64,000 nt of DNA from Arthrospiribacter ruber. Lineage in GTDB: Bacteria; Bacteroidota; Bacteroidia; Cytophagales; Cyclobacteriaceae. Where the stretch lies: NCBI RefSeq assembly GCF_019343195.1, contig NZ_RPHB01000001.1:682001-746000 (forward strand), in the 5' to 3' direction. Below are positions 35,035 to 44,656 of the stretch, piece after piece. Each line of letters starts with the position of its first letter. The first letter of the stretch is position 1. Made by a program: the position numbers and the translations under genes. The notes under the pieces were generated by a model that saw only the letters and a list, made by a program, of their open reading frames with translations, made no database searches and had not been told where the DNA came from.

Positions 35035-36641
35035 ATTTAAATTTCACATTGTATTTTAAAGCAAAGTATTGTGCCAAATGGGTATTGGTCAAGTCTTTGC
35101 TTTTATTTTTTATGACAAGTTTGTCTGCGCAGGAAGACGAAATTGTTGAATTTAATTCTATTCCTATTGAAGAAGTGATGCTTAAAGGTAGGGAATTACC
35201 TGGTGTTCGATTCTTATATACGGTTACTATTCCTTCTCAGTCAGATCTTTCAGGATATGCACTTTCCAAATCTGGAAGAGGAAATATATGGACTTCTGAT
35301 ACCCTGAATTTTTATTTGGATGCATTGGCAATAAAAGATACTGTACAAAATACTTTTGAGCTGGAAGGTGAGATTCAATCACTGCTTTTTGATGAAAAAA
35401 TCGATAGAGATGGGTTACAGGCATATTTTGACAACTTAGTGAGAAATGAGCTTTACATTCTTGAAGCTGAAGAAGAAGCGGAGGAAAGAATAGGGGAGTT
35501 GGTAGTCTTGGGTAATAAAATACCATTTAAGCCTTATTATAAGCTGAAGATACAGGTGCTGACAGATATCAGGATGATCATTTTGATCACCTTTCTTTCC
35601 TTTTTTGTGCTGGCTGCGATAATCCTGGTGGTTGTGATTTTTGTAATCAAAACCAAAAAAAGGAACAGAGATGTTTTGGTAAGGAGGTTTAAAGATTTGT
35701 GCTATGAACCGCTTTCAAACTTTCTTTTTGAGCATTCATTGGAGGAAATTCAGCAGATGGATAAATACGGGATAGTTGAAAAGCTTCCTAAGAATCTGAT
35801 GCACAAACCACTTTTTAAAGATGTAATGATTCAGGAAATCATCAGTTTGAATAAAAACATGAAAGGTGAATTCAAACAAAAGCTTAAACTGATATATAGA
35901 AAACTGGAACTGGATAAGCATACACTTCAAAAATTGGAAGCAAAAAGATGGGACATTATCACGACAGGAATAGTGGAAATCAATGAGATGGATGTAGTGG
36001 AGGCAGAGGGGAAAGTGATGAAATTTGTCAATCATCAGAACTTTTACATCAGGTCCAATGCTGTGGCTACCCTGTTGAATATTTCCAATGATACTGACCT
36101 GAATGTACTTGCCGATCAGGAGTACCCGCTTTCCAGGTGGCAGCAGATGATTTATTATCGGATCATCCGCTATACAAAAGATAAAAGAAATATAGGGCAT
36201 CTGCTCGAATCAAAAAACCAGAGCGTGCGGGTTTTTGGGATCAAGCTGATCCGTTACTTAGGATTGATAGATCAACTTGAAAAACTTTTAGGGATGTTTG
36301 AAATAGCTTCTGAGGCTGAAAAAATTGAAATGATCCGTTGCTTCAATTTGTTTGGATTTATTGATAGTCTGGAAAGGGTATATGCTGTGCTCAAATCTGA
36401 CAATCAAACTTTGGTATTGGAGTCTATCAAGCTTATAGAAAATCTTGGAGAAAAGATTTCTACCACTGCTTTATTTGAATTTTGTAAATTAACCTCTGAT
36501 TTTGAGGCCAAAAAGGCAGCAATGAGGGCTATATATAAACTTGACCCTTCTATATTCGAAGCTTATTTTTCAGAATCAGAGGATGAAGTAGAAAATAAAA
36601 TCAATTTGCACCTCAAAGATCCCGTATTAGCCAATGTATAG
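35031..36641 (+). CDS. Membrane protein with periplasmic domain and cytoplasmic HEAT-like repeats
   Basis: This 536-residue protein begins at a TTG overlapping the preceding stop (TTGA). It has an N-terminal signal/anchor (about 16-33, ending LSAQ), a periplasmic region of about 145 residues, one strong transmembrane helix (about 181-206) and a cytoplasmic part (about 210-520) of helical repeats resembling HEAT repeats (FYIRSNAVATLLNIS, VRVFGIKLIRYLG, LESIKLIENLG). HEAT arrays bind proteins, so it could bridge the response regulator to the glycosyltransferase whose start codon lies inside its last codons (8-base overlap). I do not recognise a named family. Confidence 0.75.
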   Translation: MNLNFTLYFKAKYCAKWVLVKSLLLFFMTSLSAQEDEIVEFNSIPIEEVMLKGRELPGVRFLYTVTIPSQSDLSGYALSKSGRGNIWTSDTLNFYLDALAIKDTVQNTFELEGEIQSLLFDEKIDRDGLQAYFDNLVRNELYILEAEEEAEERIGELVVLGNKIPFKPYYKLKIQVLTDIRMIILITFLSFFVLAAIILVVVIFVIKTKKRNRDVLVRRFKDLCYEPLSNFLFEHSLEEIQQMDKYGIVEKLPKNLMHKPLFKDVMIQEIISLNKNMKGEFKQKLKLIYRKLELDKHTLQKLEAKRWDIITTGIVEINEMDVVEAEGKVMKFVNHQNFYIRSNAVATLLNISNDTDLNVLADQEYPLSRWQQMIYYRIIRYTKDKRNIGHLLESKNQSVRVFGIKLIRYLGLIDQLEKLLGMFEIASEAEKIEMIRCFNLFGFIDSLERVYAVLKSDNQTLVLESIKLIENLGEKISTTALFEFCKLTSDFEAKKAAMRAIYKLDPSIFEAYFSESEDEVENKINLHLKDPVLANV

Positions 36642-38091
36642 TTTGCTGTTCGATATTATCATTGAGGTTTTGGGGATACTGTTTTTGCTTTACAGTTTTT
36701 TCATAATCCTCTCATACCTTATTATTACGGTGCTTTCCGCCTTGGAAATGCGCGATCACTTGAGGAAAAATAAATTTGCCGATTATCTAGATGTGGTGAC
36801 AAGTCCTGTTTCTCCCAGTATTTCCATTATTGCTCCGGCCTACAATGAAGGCTTGAATATTGTTCAAAATGCCAAAAGTTTGATGACCCTTCATTACTCC
36901 AAATTTGAAGTAATCATTGTCAATGACGGCTCTAAGGACGATTCTGTGGAAAAGATGATTGAAAGTTTTGACTTGGTTAAAACGGATTTTGCTTATAATC
37001 CCAGTATCGACACCAAGGCGGTAAGGGCCATTTATAAGTCAAGGAACAGGTCCTTTGCAAAACTCACTTTTGTGGATAAGGAAAATGGCGGTAAAGCGGA
37101 TGCCCTCAATGCGGGTATCAATGTCTCTACAATGGAAATCATTGCATGCATTGACGTAGATTGTATTCTTTCTTCAGACTCTCTTACAAGAATGGCCAGA
37201 CCATTTATGGAAGAGACTAATAGAAAAGTGATCGCAGTGGGCGGAGTAATCGGAGTAGCCAATAATTGTGAAGTAAAAGACGGTACTGTGACTGATTATC
37301 GGGTGCCAGATACCTTATTGGGCAAGTTTCAGGTAATCGAATATTTCAGGTCATTTTTGATGGGCCGGATGGCCTGGACCAGGCTCAATGGATTGATGCT
37401 GATTTCGGGAGCATTCGGATTCTTTAACAGAGAAGTCGTTCTTAAGGTGGGAGGGTATTTTCCCCAGACAGTAGGAGAGGACATGGAGCTGATTGTGAGA
37501 ATGAGAAGGTACATGGAGGAAGAGAAAAAACCATATAAGGTTGGTTTTGTGCCAGACCCACTTTGTTGGACAGAGGTTCCAGAATCCGAAGAAATCCTCT
37601 CACGGCAAAGAAACAGGTGGATGCGTGGGACCATTGAGACCCTTCAGTTGCATAAAAAAATTGGCTATAACCCAAAATATGGTGTTTTGGGTATGATTTC
37701 TTATCCATTCTGGAGCATATACGAAAAATCGGCTCCCATTATGGAAACCATAGGCGTACTTTATACCCTAGCCATGATTATAACAGGGGATTTTTCTGCG
37801 ATTTATTTGGTGGCCTTGTTTGTCCTGATATACTTTTTTTCGGTGCTTATCTCATCGTTCAGCATCCTATATGAGCAGTTGGCATACAACAATTATAAAA
37901 ATAAAAAAGACCTGAGAAGTTTACTAAAAGTAATATTGATTGAACCTTTTTTGATCCATCCCAAGGTAGTATGGTGGGGACTGAAGGGACACTGGGATTT
38001 TTTAAAAGGAAAAGGTGGCTGGGGAGTTATGATCCGGACGGGTTTCAAAAAAGCGGTGGAAAAACAGGATGTTAGTGTTTCTCAAAATTAG
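36634..38091 (+). CDS. Family 2 glycosyltransferase, membrane polysaccharide synthase
   Basis: This 485-residue processive-type GT2 has one N-terminal transmembrane helix (about 8-36), a cytosolic GT-A domain and two or three C-terminal helices (about 370-420). Catalytic motifs are VNDGS, the DxD in CIDVDC, GED before the acceptor site and QRNRW, the Q-x-x-R-W signature of cellulose, hyaluronan and poly-GlcNAc synthases. It resembles PgaC/IcaA-type synthases and probably makes and extrudes a beta-linked exopolysaccharide using a nucleotide sugar. The HEAT-protein gene overlaps its start, and the TPR/barrel gene follows 6 bases after its stop. Confidence 0.9.
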   Translation: MYSLLFDIIIEVLGILFLLYSFFIILSYLIITVLSALEMRDHLRKNKFADYLDVVTSPVSPSISIIAPAYNEGLNIVQNAKSLMTLHYSKFEVIIVNDGSKDDSVEKMIESFDLVKTDFAYNPSIDTKAVRAIYKSRNRSFAKLTFVDKENGGKADALNAGINVSTMEIIACIDVDCILSSDSLTRMARPFMEETNRKVIAVGGVIGVANNCEVKDGTVTDYRVPDTLLGKFQVIEYFRSFLMGRMAWTRLNGLMLISGAFGFFNREVVLKVGGYFPQTVGEDMELIVRMRRYMEEEKKPYKVGFVPDPLCWTEVPESEEILSRQRNRWMRGTIETLQLHKKIGYNPKYGVLGMISYPFWSIYEKSAPIMETIGVLYTLAMIITGDFSAIYLVALFVLIYFFSVLISSFSILYEQLAYNNYKNKKDLRSLLKVILIEPFLIHPKVVWWGLKGHWDFLKGKGGWGVMIRTGFKKAVEKQDVSVSQN

Positions 38092-38097
38092 CATGTA

Positions 38098-39327
38098 ATG
38101 ATCAGACTTATTCTAATTATTATCTTTTTGATGGCAGGCTTTGCCAATGTGTCAATGGCTCAAGATAATTATGACCCTGACGCTAAGTTTCAGGAAGCGC
38201 GTAAATTGATTCTGGATGGGAAAAGAGGGGAAGGGAGGAAATTGGCAAAACAGGTATTGGAAAGGTATCCCAATTACAGTGACTTCCATATTTTGATCGG
38301 TAGGTCTTTCTCTTGGGATGGGAAGTACGATTCCGCATCGTACTATCTGGACCAGGCCATTAAAATCTCTCCTCAATATGAAGATGCATACTTGGCTTAT
38401 ATAGATAATCTCTTTTATGCTGAAGATTATGAAAAAGCCAAGGAAATCATTGACTTGGGCTTAGAGAATGTAGGGCCGACTTCCAATAATTTGAAATACC
38501 GCAAATCCAGGCAACTATATTATACTGAGCAATACAAGGAAGCTTTGGCCTTGGCCAATGAGCTTTTTAATAAAGGAGCAAAAATTGATGGACTGCTCAA
38601 TTACATCAGGCAAGTGCAGCGTTTTACCAGAATCAATGCCATAGGAGCTACTTATGACTACGATGATTTTCAGGGAGCTTTGTCACCTTGGCATACTTAT
38701 TCTGTGTATGGAAGAACCAGAACTAACCTTACTGGGTCTATCATCGGCAGGATTACCCATTCGGAAAGGTTTGATGGTACCGGAACCCAGTATGAGATAG
38801 ATGCATTCCCGTCACTTGGTAAAAATTCTTACGGTTACCTCAATGTAGGTGCTTCAAATGCTTTCTTTTTCCCAAGTTTCAGATTTGGTGCTTCTGTATT
38901 CTGGAACCTTAAAAATGCATGGGAAGTGGAAGGAGGGTATAGGCTATTGATGTTTAGTGAAAACACTCACATTTACACAGGTTCTTTGGGGAAATATGTC
39001 AGCAATTGGTGGTTCAATCTCAGGTTGAACTACATCCCTGGACAGGATGGGTCTTCTACATCTGGAAACCTTCAAACCAGATATTACTTCAAAGGTCCTG
39101 AGGATTTTTTCAGTGCACAATTTTCAACAGGCGTTTCCCCGGATGAAGAAAACCGTGATTTTCAGAGTCAATTGCTGAATTCATACAGATTCAGGTTGGG
39201 ATACCAGCACCTTTGGACGGATAGGTGGATGGGCTTTGGCTTTGTTGGCTATTCCAGGGATGAAATTTCCTCTACCAACTTCCGAAACAACCTTAATATT
39301 TCTATAGGTACAGAATTTAGATTTTGA
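38098..39327 (+). CDS. TPR / YaiO-like outer-membrane beta-barrel protein
   Basis: This 409-residue protein has a signal peptide (1-21, ending SMAQ), three or so TPR units (about 25-165; SDFHILIGRSFSWDGKYDSA, EDAYLAYIDNLFYAEDYEKA) and a C-terminal barrel (about 180-409; GATYDYDDF, WEVEGGYRLLMF, ending NISIGTEFRF). That is the YaiO-family layout and parallels PgaA/BcsC, where a TPR domain guides polymer into an outer-membrane channel. Here it is the likely exporter for the adjacent GT2. Its stop TGA overlaps the next start (TGATG). Confidence 0.8.
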   Translation: MIRLILIIIFLMAGFANVSMAQDNYDPDAKFQEARKLILDGKRGEGRKLAKQVLERYPNYSDFHILIGRSFSWDGKYDSASYYLDQAIKISPQYEDAYLAYIDNLFYAEDYEKAKEIIDLGLENVGPTSNNLKYRKSRQLYYTEQYKEALALANELFNKGAKIDGLLNYIRQVQRFTRINAIGATYDYDDFQGALSPWHTYSVYGRTRTNLTGSIIGRITHSERFDGTGTQYEIDAFPSLGKNSYGYLNVGASNAFFFPSFRFGASVFWNLKNAWEVEGGYRLLMFSENTHIYTGSLGKYVSNWWFNLRLNYIPGQDGSSTSGNLQTRYYFKGPEDFFSAQFSTGVSPDEENRDFQSQLLNSYRFRLGYQHLWTDRWMGFGFVGYSRDEISSTNFRNNLNISIGTEFRF

Positions 39328-40541
39328 TGTCGAAGGAAAATAAAAAAGGTATTCCACAGGAAACATTGTTGCTGATCAAGTCAGTCACTGTTTTTGTTTT
39401 GATATTTGGAATTGTACCACTTACCAGCTTTTTGATTTGGTACTTTATGCCCAGTGCACCTCTTCAGGTCACTGTTTTGGATAAAACAGTGCCACATTCT
39501 TCAGCCCAAGAACATCAGGGGATTCACTGGACATTGAACCACCTCAAATACGTCAAGCATGATGGTTCTGCTTATGATGTGGAGAAAGATTATTTTGGAT
39601 TTTTTCCCGGGCCAACCAAAGAAGAAAGCAGGGTAAGGGATTTTTCTACCCTTAACGAAGGAGAAAGAAATGATCTGATCAAAAAAAGCAGTATCGTATA
39701 TTTTGCAGATACCTATGGAGTTTACGAAAATGATTTTGAAGATAAAGAGTTGAGTGACTTCAGGTCTCAAAAAATCTATGGAGGGATGGATGAGGGTGAT
39801 TTGGAGGTGATGAAGGCTGCTTTGGAAAGTGAAAAGTATGTGATAGCAGAATTTAATACTATGGCAAGCCCCACTCCTTTGGACATAAGGTTACAGATGG
39901 AGGAATTGGTCGGGGTCAAGTGGACAGGCTGGATTACCAGGTATTTTGATGAACTGGATACACTCATCAATGATGAATTACCCAGATGGATGATTGATAG
40001 TTACGTCAAGCAGCACGCAGGACAATGGGAGTTTACAGGTTCCGGAATGGTGTTTTTGCATGAACGGGGAAGAATAGAGATTCTTGAAGACGGATTAGAT
40101 ATAGGAAAGGGGGTACCAAGTATCATGTCTGATATAAAAAACCAAAAAAGGTACGGAATTCCAGAAATTGTGAAATACCCCTATTGGATAGATGTGGTCT
40201 TGGTCAGTAGAGAATTTGAGGTAATTTCTTATTACGATATAGCGCCCACTGAATCCGGTATCAACAAGCTTAGAGACATGGGCTTACCAAGGTTTTTTCC
40301 TGCAGCAGTCAGCAAGAATATCGGTGATAATGGCAGGTTTTATTACTTCAGCGGTGATTTCGCAGACATGAAATTATCCAGTACCTCTCATAGATTTTAT
40401 GCTTTAGCCAGGCTATACAGGTTGTTTTTACATGCAGAGGATTACTCTCAGCCAAGTAGCTTTTTTTGGAATTATTATTACCCCCTGTTCAAAACCATAC
40501 TTTCTGATGCCAATAAACAGGTGAAGAAGACAGGAGAATGA
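39327..40541 (+). CDS. Membrane-anchored protein of unknown function in the polysaccharide operon
   Basis: The ATG at 39327 overlaps the previous stop by one base. The 404-residue protein has a single N-terminal transmembrane helix (about 16-38), then an extracytoplasmic domain. Segments such as SSIVYFADTYGVYEND and EKYVIAEFNTMASPTP look like a Rossmann/GATase-like alternating fold, followed by a second half with PYWIDVVLVSREFEV and FYYFSGDFADM. I do not recognise a family. Position and coupling suggest it modifies, cleaves or helps export the polymer, as deacetylases and hydrolases do in PNAG and cellulose operons; no deacetylase or hydrolase motif is visible. Confidence 0.65.
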   Translation: MSKENKKGIPQETLLLIKSVTVFVLIFGIVPLTSFLIWYFMPSAPLQVTVLDKTVPHSSAQEHQGIHWTLNHLKYVKHDGSAYDVEKDYFGFFPGPTKEESRVRDFSTLNEGERNDLIKKSSIVYFADTYGVYENDFEDKELSDFRSQKIYGGMDEGDLEVMKAALESEKYVIAEFNTMASPTPLDIRLQMEELVGVKWTGWITRYFDELDTLINDELPRWMIDSYVKQHAGQWEFTGSGMVFLHERGRIEILEDGLDIGKGVPSIMSDIKNQKRYGIPEIVKYPYWIDVVLVSREFEVISYYDIAPTESGINKLRDMGLPRFFPAAVSKNIGDNGRFYYFSGDFADMKLSSTSHRFYALARLYRLFLHAEDYSQPSSFFWNYYYPLFKTILSDANKQVKKTGE

Positions 40542-40826
40542 TGTTGCTTGGGGTAAGTGGTGAAGCTATTTTCTTATTCGGGGAATTCTAGAAATGGGAT
40601 TAAAGTACAAAGTAGGGGCGTATGAAACTGATGTAATGGAAAGCCAATGTGGTCTATTAAAAGACTCAAGACACAAGAGGTAAGAAAAGGTACCATTAAC
40701 TTACGAAGCCCATAAGAAATTGGAGTGACCGTTAATCACAGAGGACCGTGGACAGTTGAAAATTTATTTTTCACTTCCCCACTCACTCCCCCTAGTATCC
40801 ATTCCCTAATAACCAAATTCCAATAC
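40542..40826. other. Gene-free spacer between convergent units
   Basis: These 285 bases between the polysaccharide operon and the LTA-synthase-like gene contain no credible gene and no clear hairpin terminator. The last third is rich in C and T (cccactcactccccc), unlike the neighbours. Confidence 0.4.
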
Positions 40827-42848
40827 TTAAGGCAGGTATACTTTTAGGCTATCTGTGATTATCTGGTCGTTTTCAGTAGCAAAGCGGTTGGAGTTTTTGT
40901 AGTTTTCAAATTCGGCTTTGATTTTATCCTTTATAGCATTGTCATAGATAGGGTCCAGGTTCATGTTGTCCGAAAGCTTATACAATTGATCATCCGAAAG
41001 CACATATTCTTCTGAAATATAGTCTATGAGTTGGTTTTTGTTTCGCATCAGTGGATTGGAAACTTTGGATTGGAAAGTAGCCGAAGTATCCATGACATAG
41101 CCTTTCCAATGAACAAGTGTGGGAAGTTCCATTTCATACCGATTGGATAGGAAGGAAAGAAGTGTTGGAGTGATTTCAAAGTGTGTGCTTACACCATGAA
41201 ACCTTCTGGGTTCTTTGAGCTTAGGGGAATAGATTATAATAGGGACGTGAAATCTGTCGATGGTGGAGGACATAGGGACTTCAGGTAGTCTATGATCGCC
41301 GGTCAGGATAAAAATGGTGTTTTCGTAATTAGGCATAGATTTGTATTCCTCAAAAAACTCCTTTACTGCTTCATCGACATATAACAAGCTGGCATACATG
41401 CTCCTGTATTTCATGTAGTTTTCAACCTGATTGACAGGGATTTTAAGATTTTGGGAAAGATGCTTCCCAAGCATGTCAAAATATTTCTGTTCATTGGGTA
41501 TGATAAAAGGATCATGAGAAGTCTGGGTCTGAAAGATGCTTACTTGAGGCTGGCTCAAATTACGGGGTAGTTTCCTCATGCCATTTTCAAACATAGCCTT
41601 GTCAGGATATCCCCAAGAAAAACCGGATCTTGAAGGGGTTTCTTCAAAGTCCTCATCGAATGAACTTAAGTCCAAAATTCTGTCTACTTTTTGATAGCTG
41701 AGGAAAGTGCCCACATTGTCAAAGTTTTTATCTGCACCGATATGATAATTGGTAAAATACCCGTTCTGTTTCATCAGTGACAAGAATGTGAAATGGCTGG
41801 GCAGGTTAGGGGCCAATTCCATAAATCCATTTCTACCGTAAGGCAATGATCCGAAAATCCCAGTCAAAACCCCAAATGTCCGACCTGTAGTAGACATGCC
41901 GTTTTTCCAATATAAGCTGTGTTCACTTAAGCTATCCAAAAAGGGTGTAAAGCTGCCCAGATAAGCATCTTCTCCTGAATAGGCTTTACCCATACCTTCA
42001 ATGATCACAAAAACAATGTCAGGCTGCTCATCGAAGTCTTCAAAAAACGGTCCCAACACATCAGGGTAATCATTGGTATGTAGAAATGGATAATTGGAGT
42101 CTATAAATTCTTTTTGAACCAATAATTGTTCACTTCCTTTTTCGGCCAAAAAGAAATCAAAATAGAGATAATTTTGGGTGGTAAAATAGTCGTAAGATTG
42201 CGTGTAGAAATAGTAAGATTTGTTTACCAAGAGGAAATTGTCCAATTCACTAGGATACTTTCTTTGGTCATAGCCTATTACAAAGTACAACAGAATATAT
42301 GCGTAGCAGGTGACAGCAAAAATTTTGGACAATTTATAAGTAACAGGCAACCATTTTCCAAATCCTGTGATCACATAAGCAAGGGGTAATCCAATGATAA
42401 TCAGTCCAATATTAAAAAGATTCAATTCTCCCGAAGCTTTTACAGTAGACACAATGTCATCAAAAGAATAGGCATACAAATCTTGTCCCAAGGGAAGCAA
42501 CATTTTCGTGAAATAGAAAAAGAGACCTGCCTGAAGCAAAATTAACAGCGTCAGGCAGCATTGCACAAAAACATTTGCAAAGCGTGGTAAATAAAGATGA
42601 ATGAGTAAATGAAAAATGAACAGTAATCCCAGAATGTAAAAAGCCCAACCTAAGTCATACACAAGTCCCTGAAAAAAGATGTAGGTCTGATTCCGGTTCA
42701 GGTCATGGATATTGAATACAATAAATACCTCTACCAATCTCAATAATACAATCAGAATGATAAATGATAAACCGAGTTTCCAGAATTTCACAAAACCGGT
42801 TCTGATTGTTTCCAATAAATTAGAACCTAAGGGACTGTGTTGGGACAT
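40827..42848 (-). CDS. LTA synthase family / sulfatase-fold membrane phosphotransferase
   Basis: This 673-residue protein has five predicted transmembrane helices (about 24-45, 58-80, 93-115, 145-165, 172-193) and an extracytoplasmic sulfatase-fold domain (about 275-600). Metal and nucleophile motifs are IEGMGK (Glu284), the threonine of TGRTFG (Thr324, aligning by pattern with the catalytic threonine of LtaS) and LTGDHRLP with Asp-His. In Gram-positives the family makes lipoteichoic acid; in Gram-negative Bacteroidota relatives likely transfer phosphoglycerol or phosphoethanolamine to glycans or lipids. The exact substrate is unknown. Single minus-strand gene. Confidence 0.85.
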   Translation of the reverse strand: MSQHSPLGSNLLETIRTGFVKFWKLGLSFIILIVLLRLVEVFIVFNIHDLNRNQTYIFFQGLVYDLGWAFYILGLLFIFHLLIHLYLPRFANVFVQCCLTLLILLQAGLFFYFTKMLLPLGQDLYAYSFDDIVSTVKASGELNLFNIGLIIIGLPLAYVITGFGKWLPVTYKLSKIFAVTCYAYILLYFVIGYDQRKYPSELDNFLLVNKSYYFYTQSYDYFTTQNYLYFDFFLAEKGSEQLLVQKEFIDSNYPFLHTNDYPDVLGPFFEDFDEQPDIVFVIIEGMGKAYSGEDAYLGSFTPFLDSLSEHSLYWKNGMSTTGRTFGVLTGIFGSLPYGRNGFMELAPNLPSHFTFLSLMKQNGYFTNYHIGADKNFDNVGTFLSYQKVDRILDLSSFDEDFEETPSRSGFSWGYPDKAMFENGMRKLPRNLSQPQVSIFQTQTSHDPFIIPNEQKYFDMLGKHLSQNLKIPVNQVENYMKYRSMYASLLYVDEAVKEFFEEYKSMPNYENTIFILTGDHRLPEVPMSSTIDRFHVPIIIYSPKLKEPRRFHGVSTHFEITPTLLSFLSNRYEMELPTLVHWKGYVMDTSATFQSKVSNPLMRNKNQLIDYISEEYVLSDDQLYKLSDNMNLDPIYDNAIKDKIKAEFENYKNSNRFATENDQIITDSLKVYLP

Positions 42849-43092
42849 AAGCTATTCAGAATGTAGGCTAAGATTGGGGTGAAAATGAAGTGGGATGGTC
42901 AACTTGAACTGTGTCAAGTTATTGATTGATCCTTGGATTAAACTTCATTTGGATATGAAAATCGTTTTTCATGAATTGAAACACAAAAGATTTGTGAGCA
43001 TTTTTTCATGCGTTCTATATTTGATTTCCTTTATTTTTTCGACAGGTAAATCTTTTTCGAAAATACTTATATTGCACAATTAAACAATCAAT

Positions 43093-43638
43093 ATGCGAAA
43101 TAAAGGTACTTTATTAAAGGAGTTGTATACCAATATATCCACCACCGGGGCGATTACTTTCAGTTCAAAACCATTGGTGGACAAAATGCTTTCTTATGCA
43201 GATTTTAAAGGGGTAAAAACCATTGTTGAACTTGGGGGTGGGGATGGTAGCATTACAGCGGGGATAGTAGATAAGATGGAGAAAGATGCCATTCTGCTTG
43301 TTTTTGAAGTAAACGAATATTTCTGCAAGGAAATGGAGAAAATGTATCCACAGACAAATATTCAGATAATCAACGATTCTGCGGCCAACATTGATAAATA
43401 TTTGAATGGGGAAAAAGCAGAGCTTATACTTTCTTCCTTGCCGTTCAGTCTTATTGACAAACCAACCAGAAAGGAGATTTGTGAAAAAAGCAGGGATAAC
43501 CTTGCCCTTGATGGTAAATTTATACAGATCTGCTATTCCTACCTGTTAAAATATCAGTTCAAGAACTATTTTAAAGACATTCAAACCCATTTCACCTTGA
43601 AAAATTTTCCTCCTGCATTTGTGATGGTTTGCAATTGA
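43093..43638 (+). CDS. Class I SAM-dependent methyltransferase, phospholipid N-methyltransferase-like
   Basis: This 181-residue protein has the SAM-binding motif I VELGGGDGSIT, an acidic motif II (VFEVNEYF) and a motif IV-like ILSSLPFSLI. The early ISTTGAITFSSKPL segment and short length resemble the PmtA/rRNA-adenine-dimethylase-like group often labelled phospholipid N-methyltransferase. Typical members methylate phosphatidylethanolamine; this one could equally act on another small target. There is no signal peptide. The next gene begins 10 bases before its stop, so translation is coupled. Confidence 0.75.
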   Translation: MRNKGTLLKELYTNISTTGAITFSSKPLVDKMLSYADFKGVKTIVELGGGDGSITAGIVDKMEKDAILLVFEVNEYFCKEMEKMYPQTNIQIINDSAANIDKYLNGEKAELILSSLPFSLIDKPTRKEICEKSRDNLALDGKFIQICYSYLLKYQFKNYFKDIQTHFTLKNFPPAFVMVCN

Positions 43639-43901
43639 TTGCTCCTAAAAATTATATTGAACCCAATATACTCCGACTTTCTATTCTGGAAATGATAAGG
43701 ATGAGGAAAGGGAAGTCTTTTTGTCCTTCAGAAGTGGTAAGGTGGTTGTACCCTATGGCATGGAGGCACTTCATGTCTGATATCAGAGAAGAAATGATGC
43801 AGATGTACAGGGAAGGGTTGATTACAGTTACCCAAAAGGAAGAAAAAATTGATCCCGAAAATGATCCAAAAGGACCTGTAAGAATTTCTGAAGTTCGATA
43901 A
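43629..43901 (+). CDS. DUF3253 domain-containing small protein
   Basis: This 90-residue protein matches the DUF3253 pattern: ILEMIRMRKGKSFCPSEVVR, then MAWRHFMSDIRE and a short wing-like GLITVTQ. That composition (helices followed by a beta hairpin) resembles a winged-helix fold, but no function is established. It starts at a TTG overlapping the methyltransferase gene by 10 bases; no nearby ATG keeps the whole domain. Confidence 0.8.
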   Translation: MQLIAPKNYIEPNILRLSILEMIRMRKGKSFCPSEVVRWLYPMAWRHFMSDIREEMMQMYREGLITVTQKEEKIDPENDPKGPVRISEVR

Positions 43902-43940
43902 ACCCTTTCTTCATTGGATTGTTGACTAAAGAAAAACAGA

Positions 43941-44594
43941 ATGAAAATAGTTGCTTTATTTCTAAGTCTAACCGTATTGTCCACAATAGCATGTGGGCAG
44001 TCATCAAATAAAAATCTGAGCAGTATGCAGGAATTACCCAAAACCCAAGTCAAAGTACCGGAAGGAAAAGAAGTTGCTACCTTAGGTTCAGGTTGTTTTT
44101 GGTGTATAGAAGCCATATACCAGGACCTAAAGGGTGTCACAGAAGTAAAGTCAGGATACAGCGGAGGACATATCTCCAAGCCTAGTTATAGACAGGTCAC
44201 TTCAGGAACTACCGGTCATGCAGAGGTGATACAGTTTTTTTACGATCCCAATGTGATCAGTTTTCAGGATATATTAGAGATTTTTTGGTCCACCCATGAT
44301 CCGACTACCCTCAATAGGCAAGGTGCGGATGTAGGTCCTCAATACCGTTCTGCCGTATTTTATCACTCTGATAAACAAAAGGAAGAGGCAACTTATTTCA
44401 AGAAGAAACTTGATGATTCAAAAGCTTTCAACAAGCCGATAGTTACCGAAATTACGCCTTTCACCAATTTTTATGTCGCAGAAGATTATCACCAAAATTA
44501 CTATAAAGACAATGGCATGCAGCCCTACTGTCAGGTGGTGATCAGGCCTAAATTGGAAAAATTCAGAGAGGTATTTGCAGAAAAACTCCGTTGA
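43941..44594 (+). CDS. msrA: Peptide methionine (S)-sulfoxide reductase, lipoprotein
   Basis: This 217-residue MsrA has a lipoprotein-type signal (lipobox STIAC, Cys18) and the catalytic motif GCFWC with Cys52, followed by the conserved GVTEVKSGYSGG, TGHAEV and FWSTHDPT segments. It reduces methionine-S-sulfoxide in oxidised proteins, here in the periplasm or at the outer membrane because of the lipid anchor. It lies 40 bases after the DUF3253 gene and 62 bases before the DUF4920 gene. The electron donor is unknown; no MsrB is adjacent. Confidence 0.95.
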   Translation: MKIVALFLSLTVLSTIACGQSSNKNLSSMQELPKTQVKVPEGKEVATLGSGCFWCIEAIYQDLKGVTEVKSGYSGGHISKPSYRQVTSGTTGHAEVIQFFYDPNVISFQDILEIFWSTHDPTTLNRQGADVGPQYRSAVFYHSDKQKEEATYFKKKLDDSKAFNKPIVTEITPFTNFYVAEDYHQNYYKDNGMQPYCQVVIRPKLEKFREVFAEKLR

Positions 44595-44656
44595 TCCAAA
44601 ACGGAATGAAGTTGTATCTTTACTGAACTTGGTATAGCTTTGAAAAAAAAATCACT

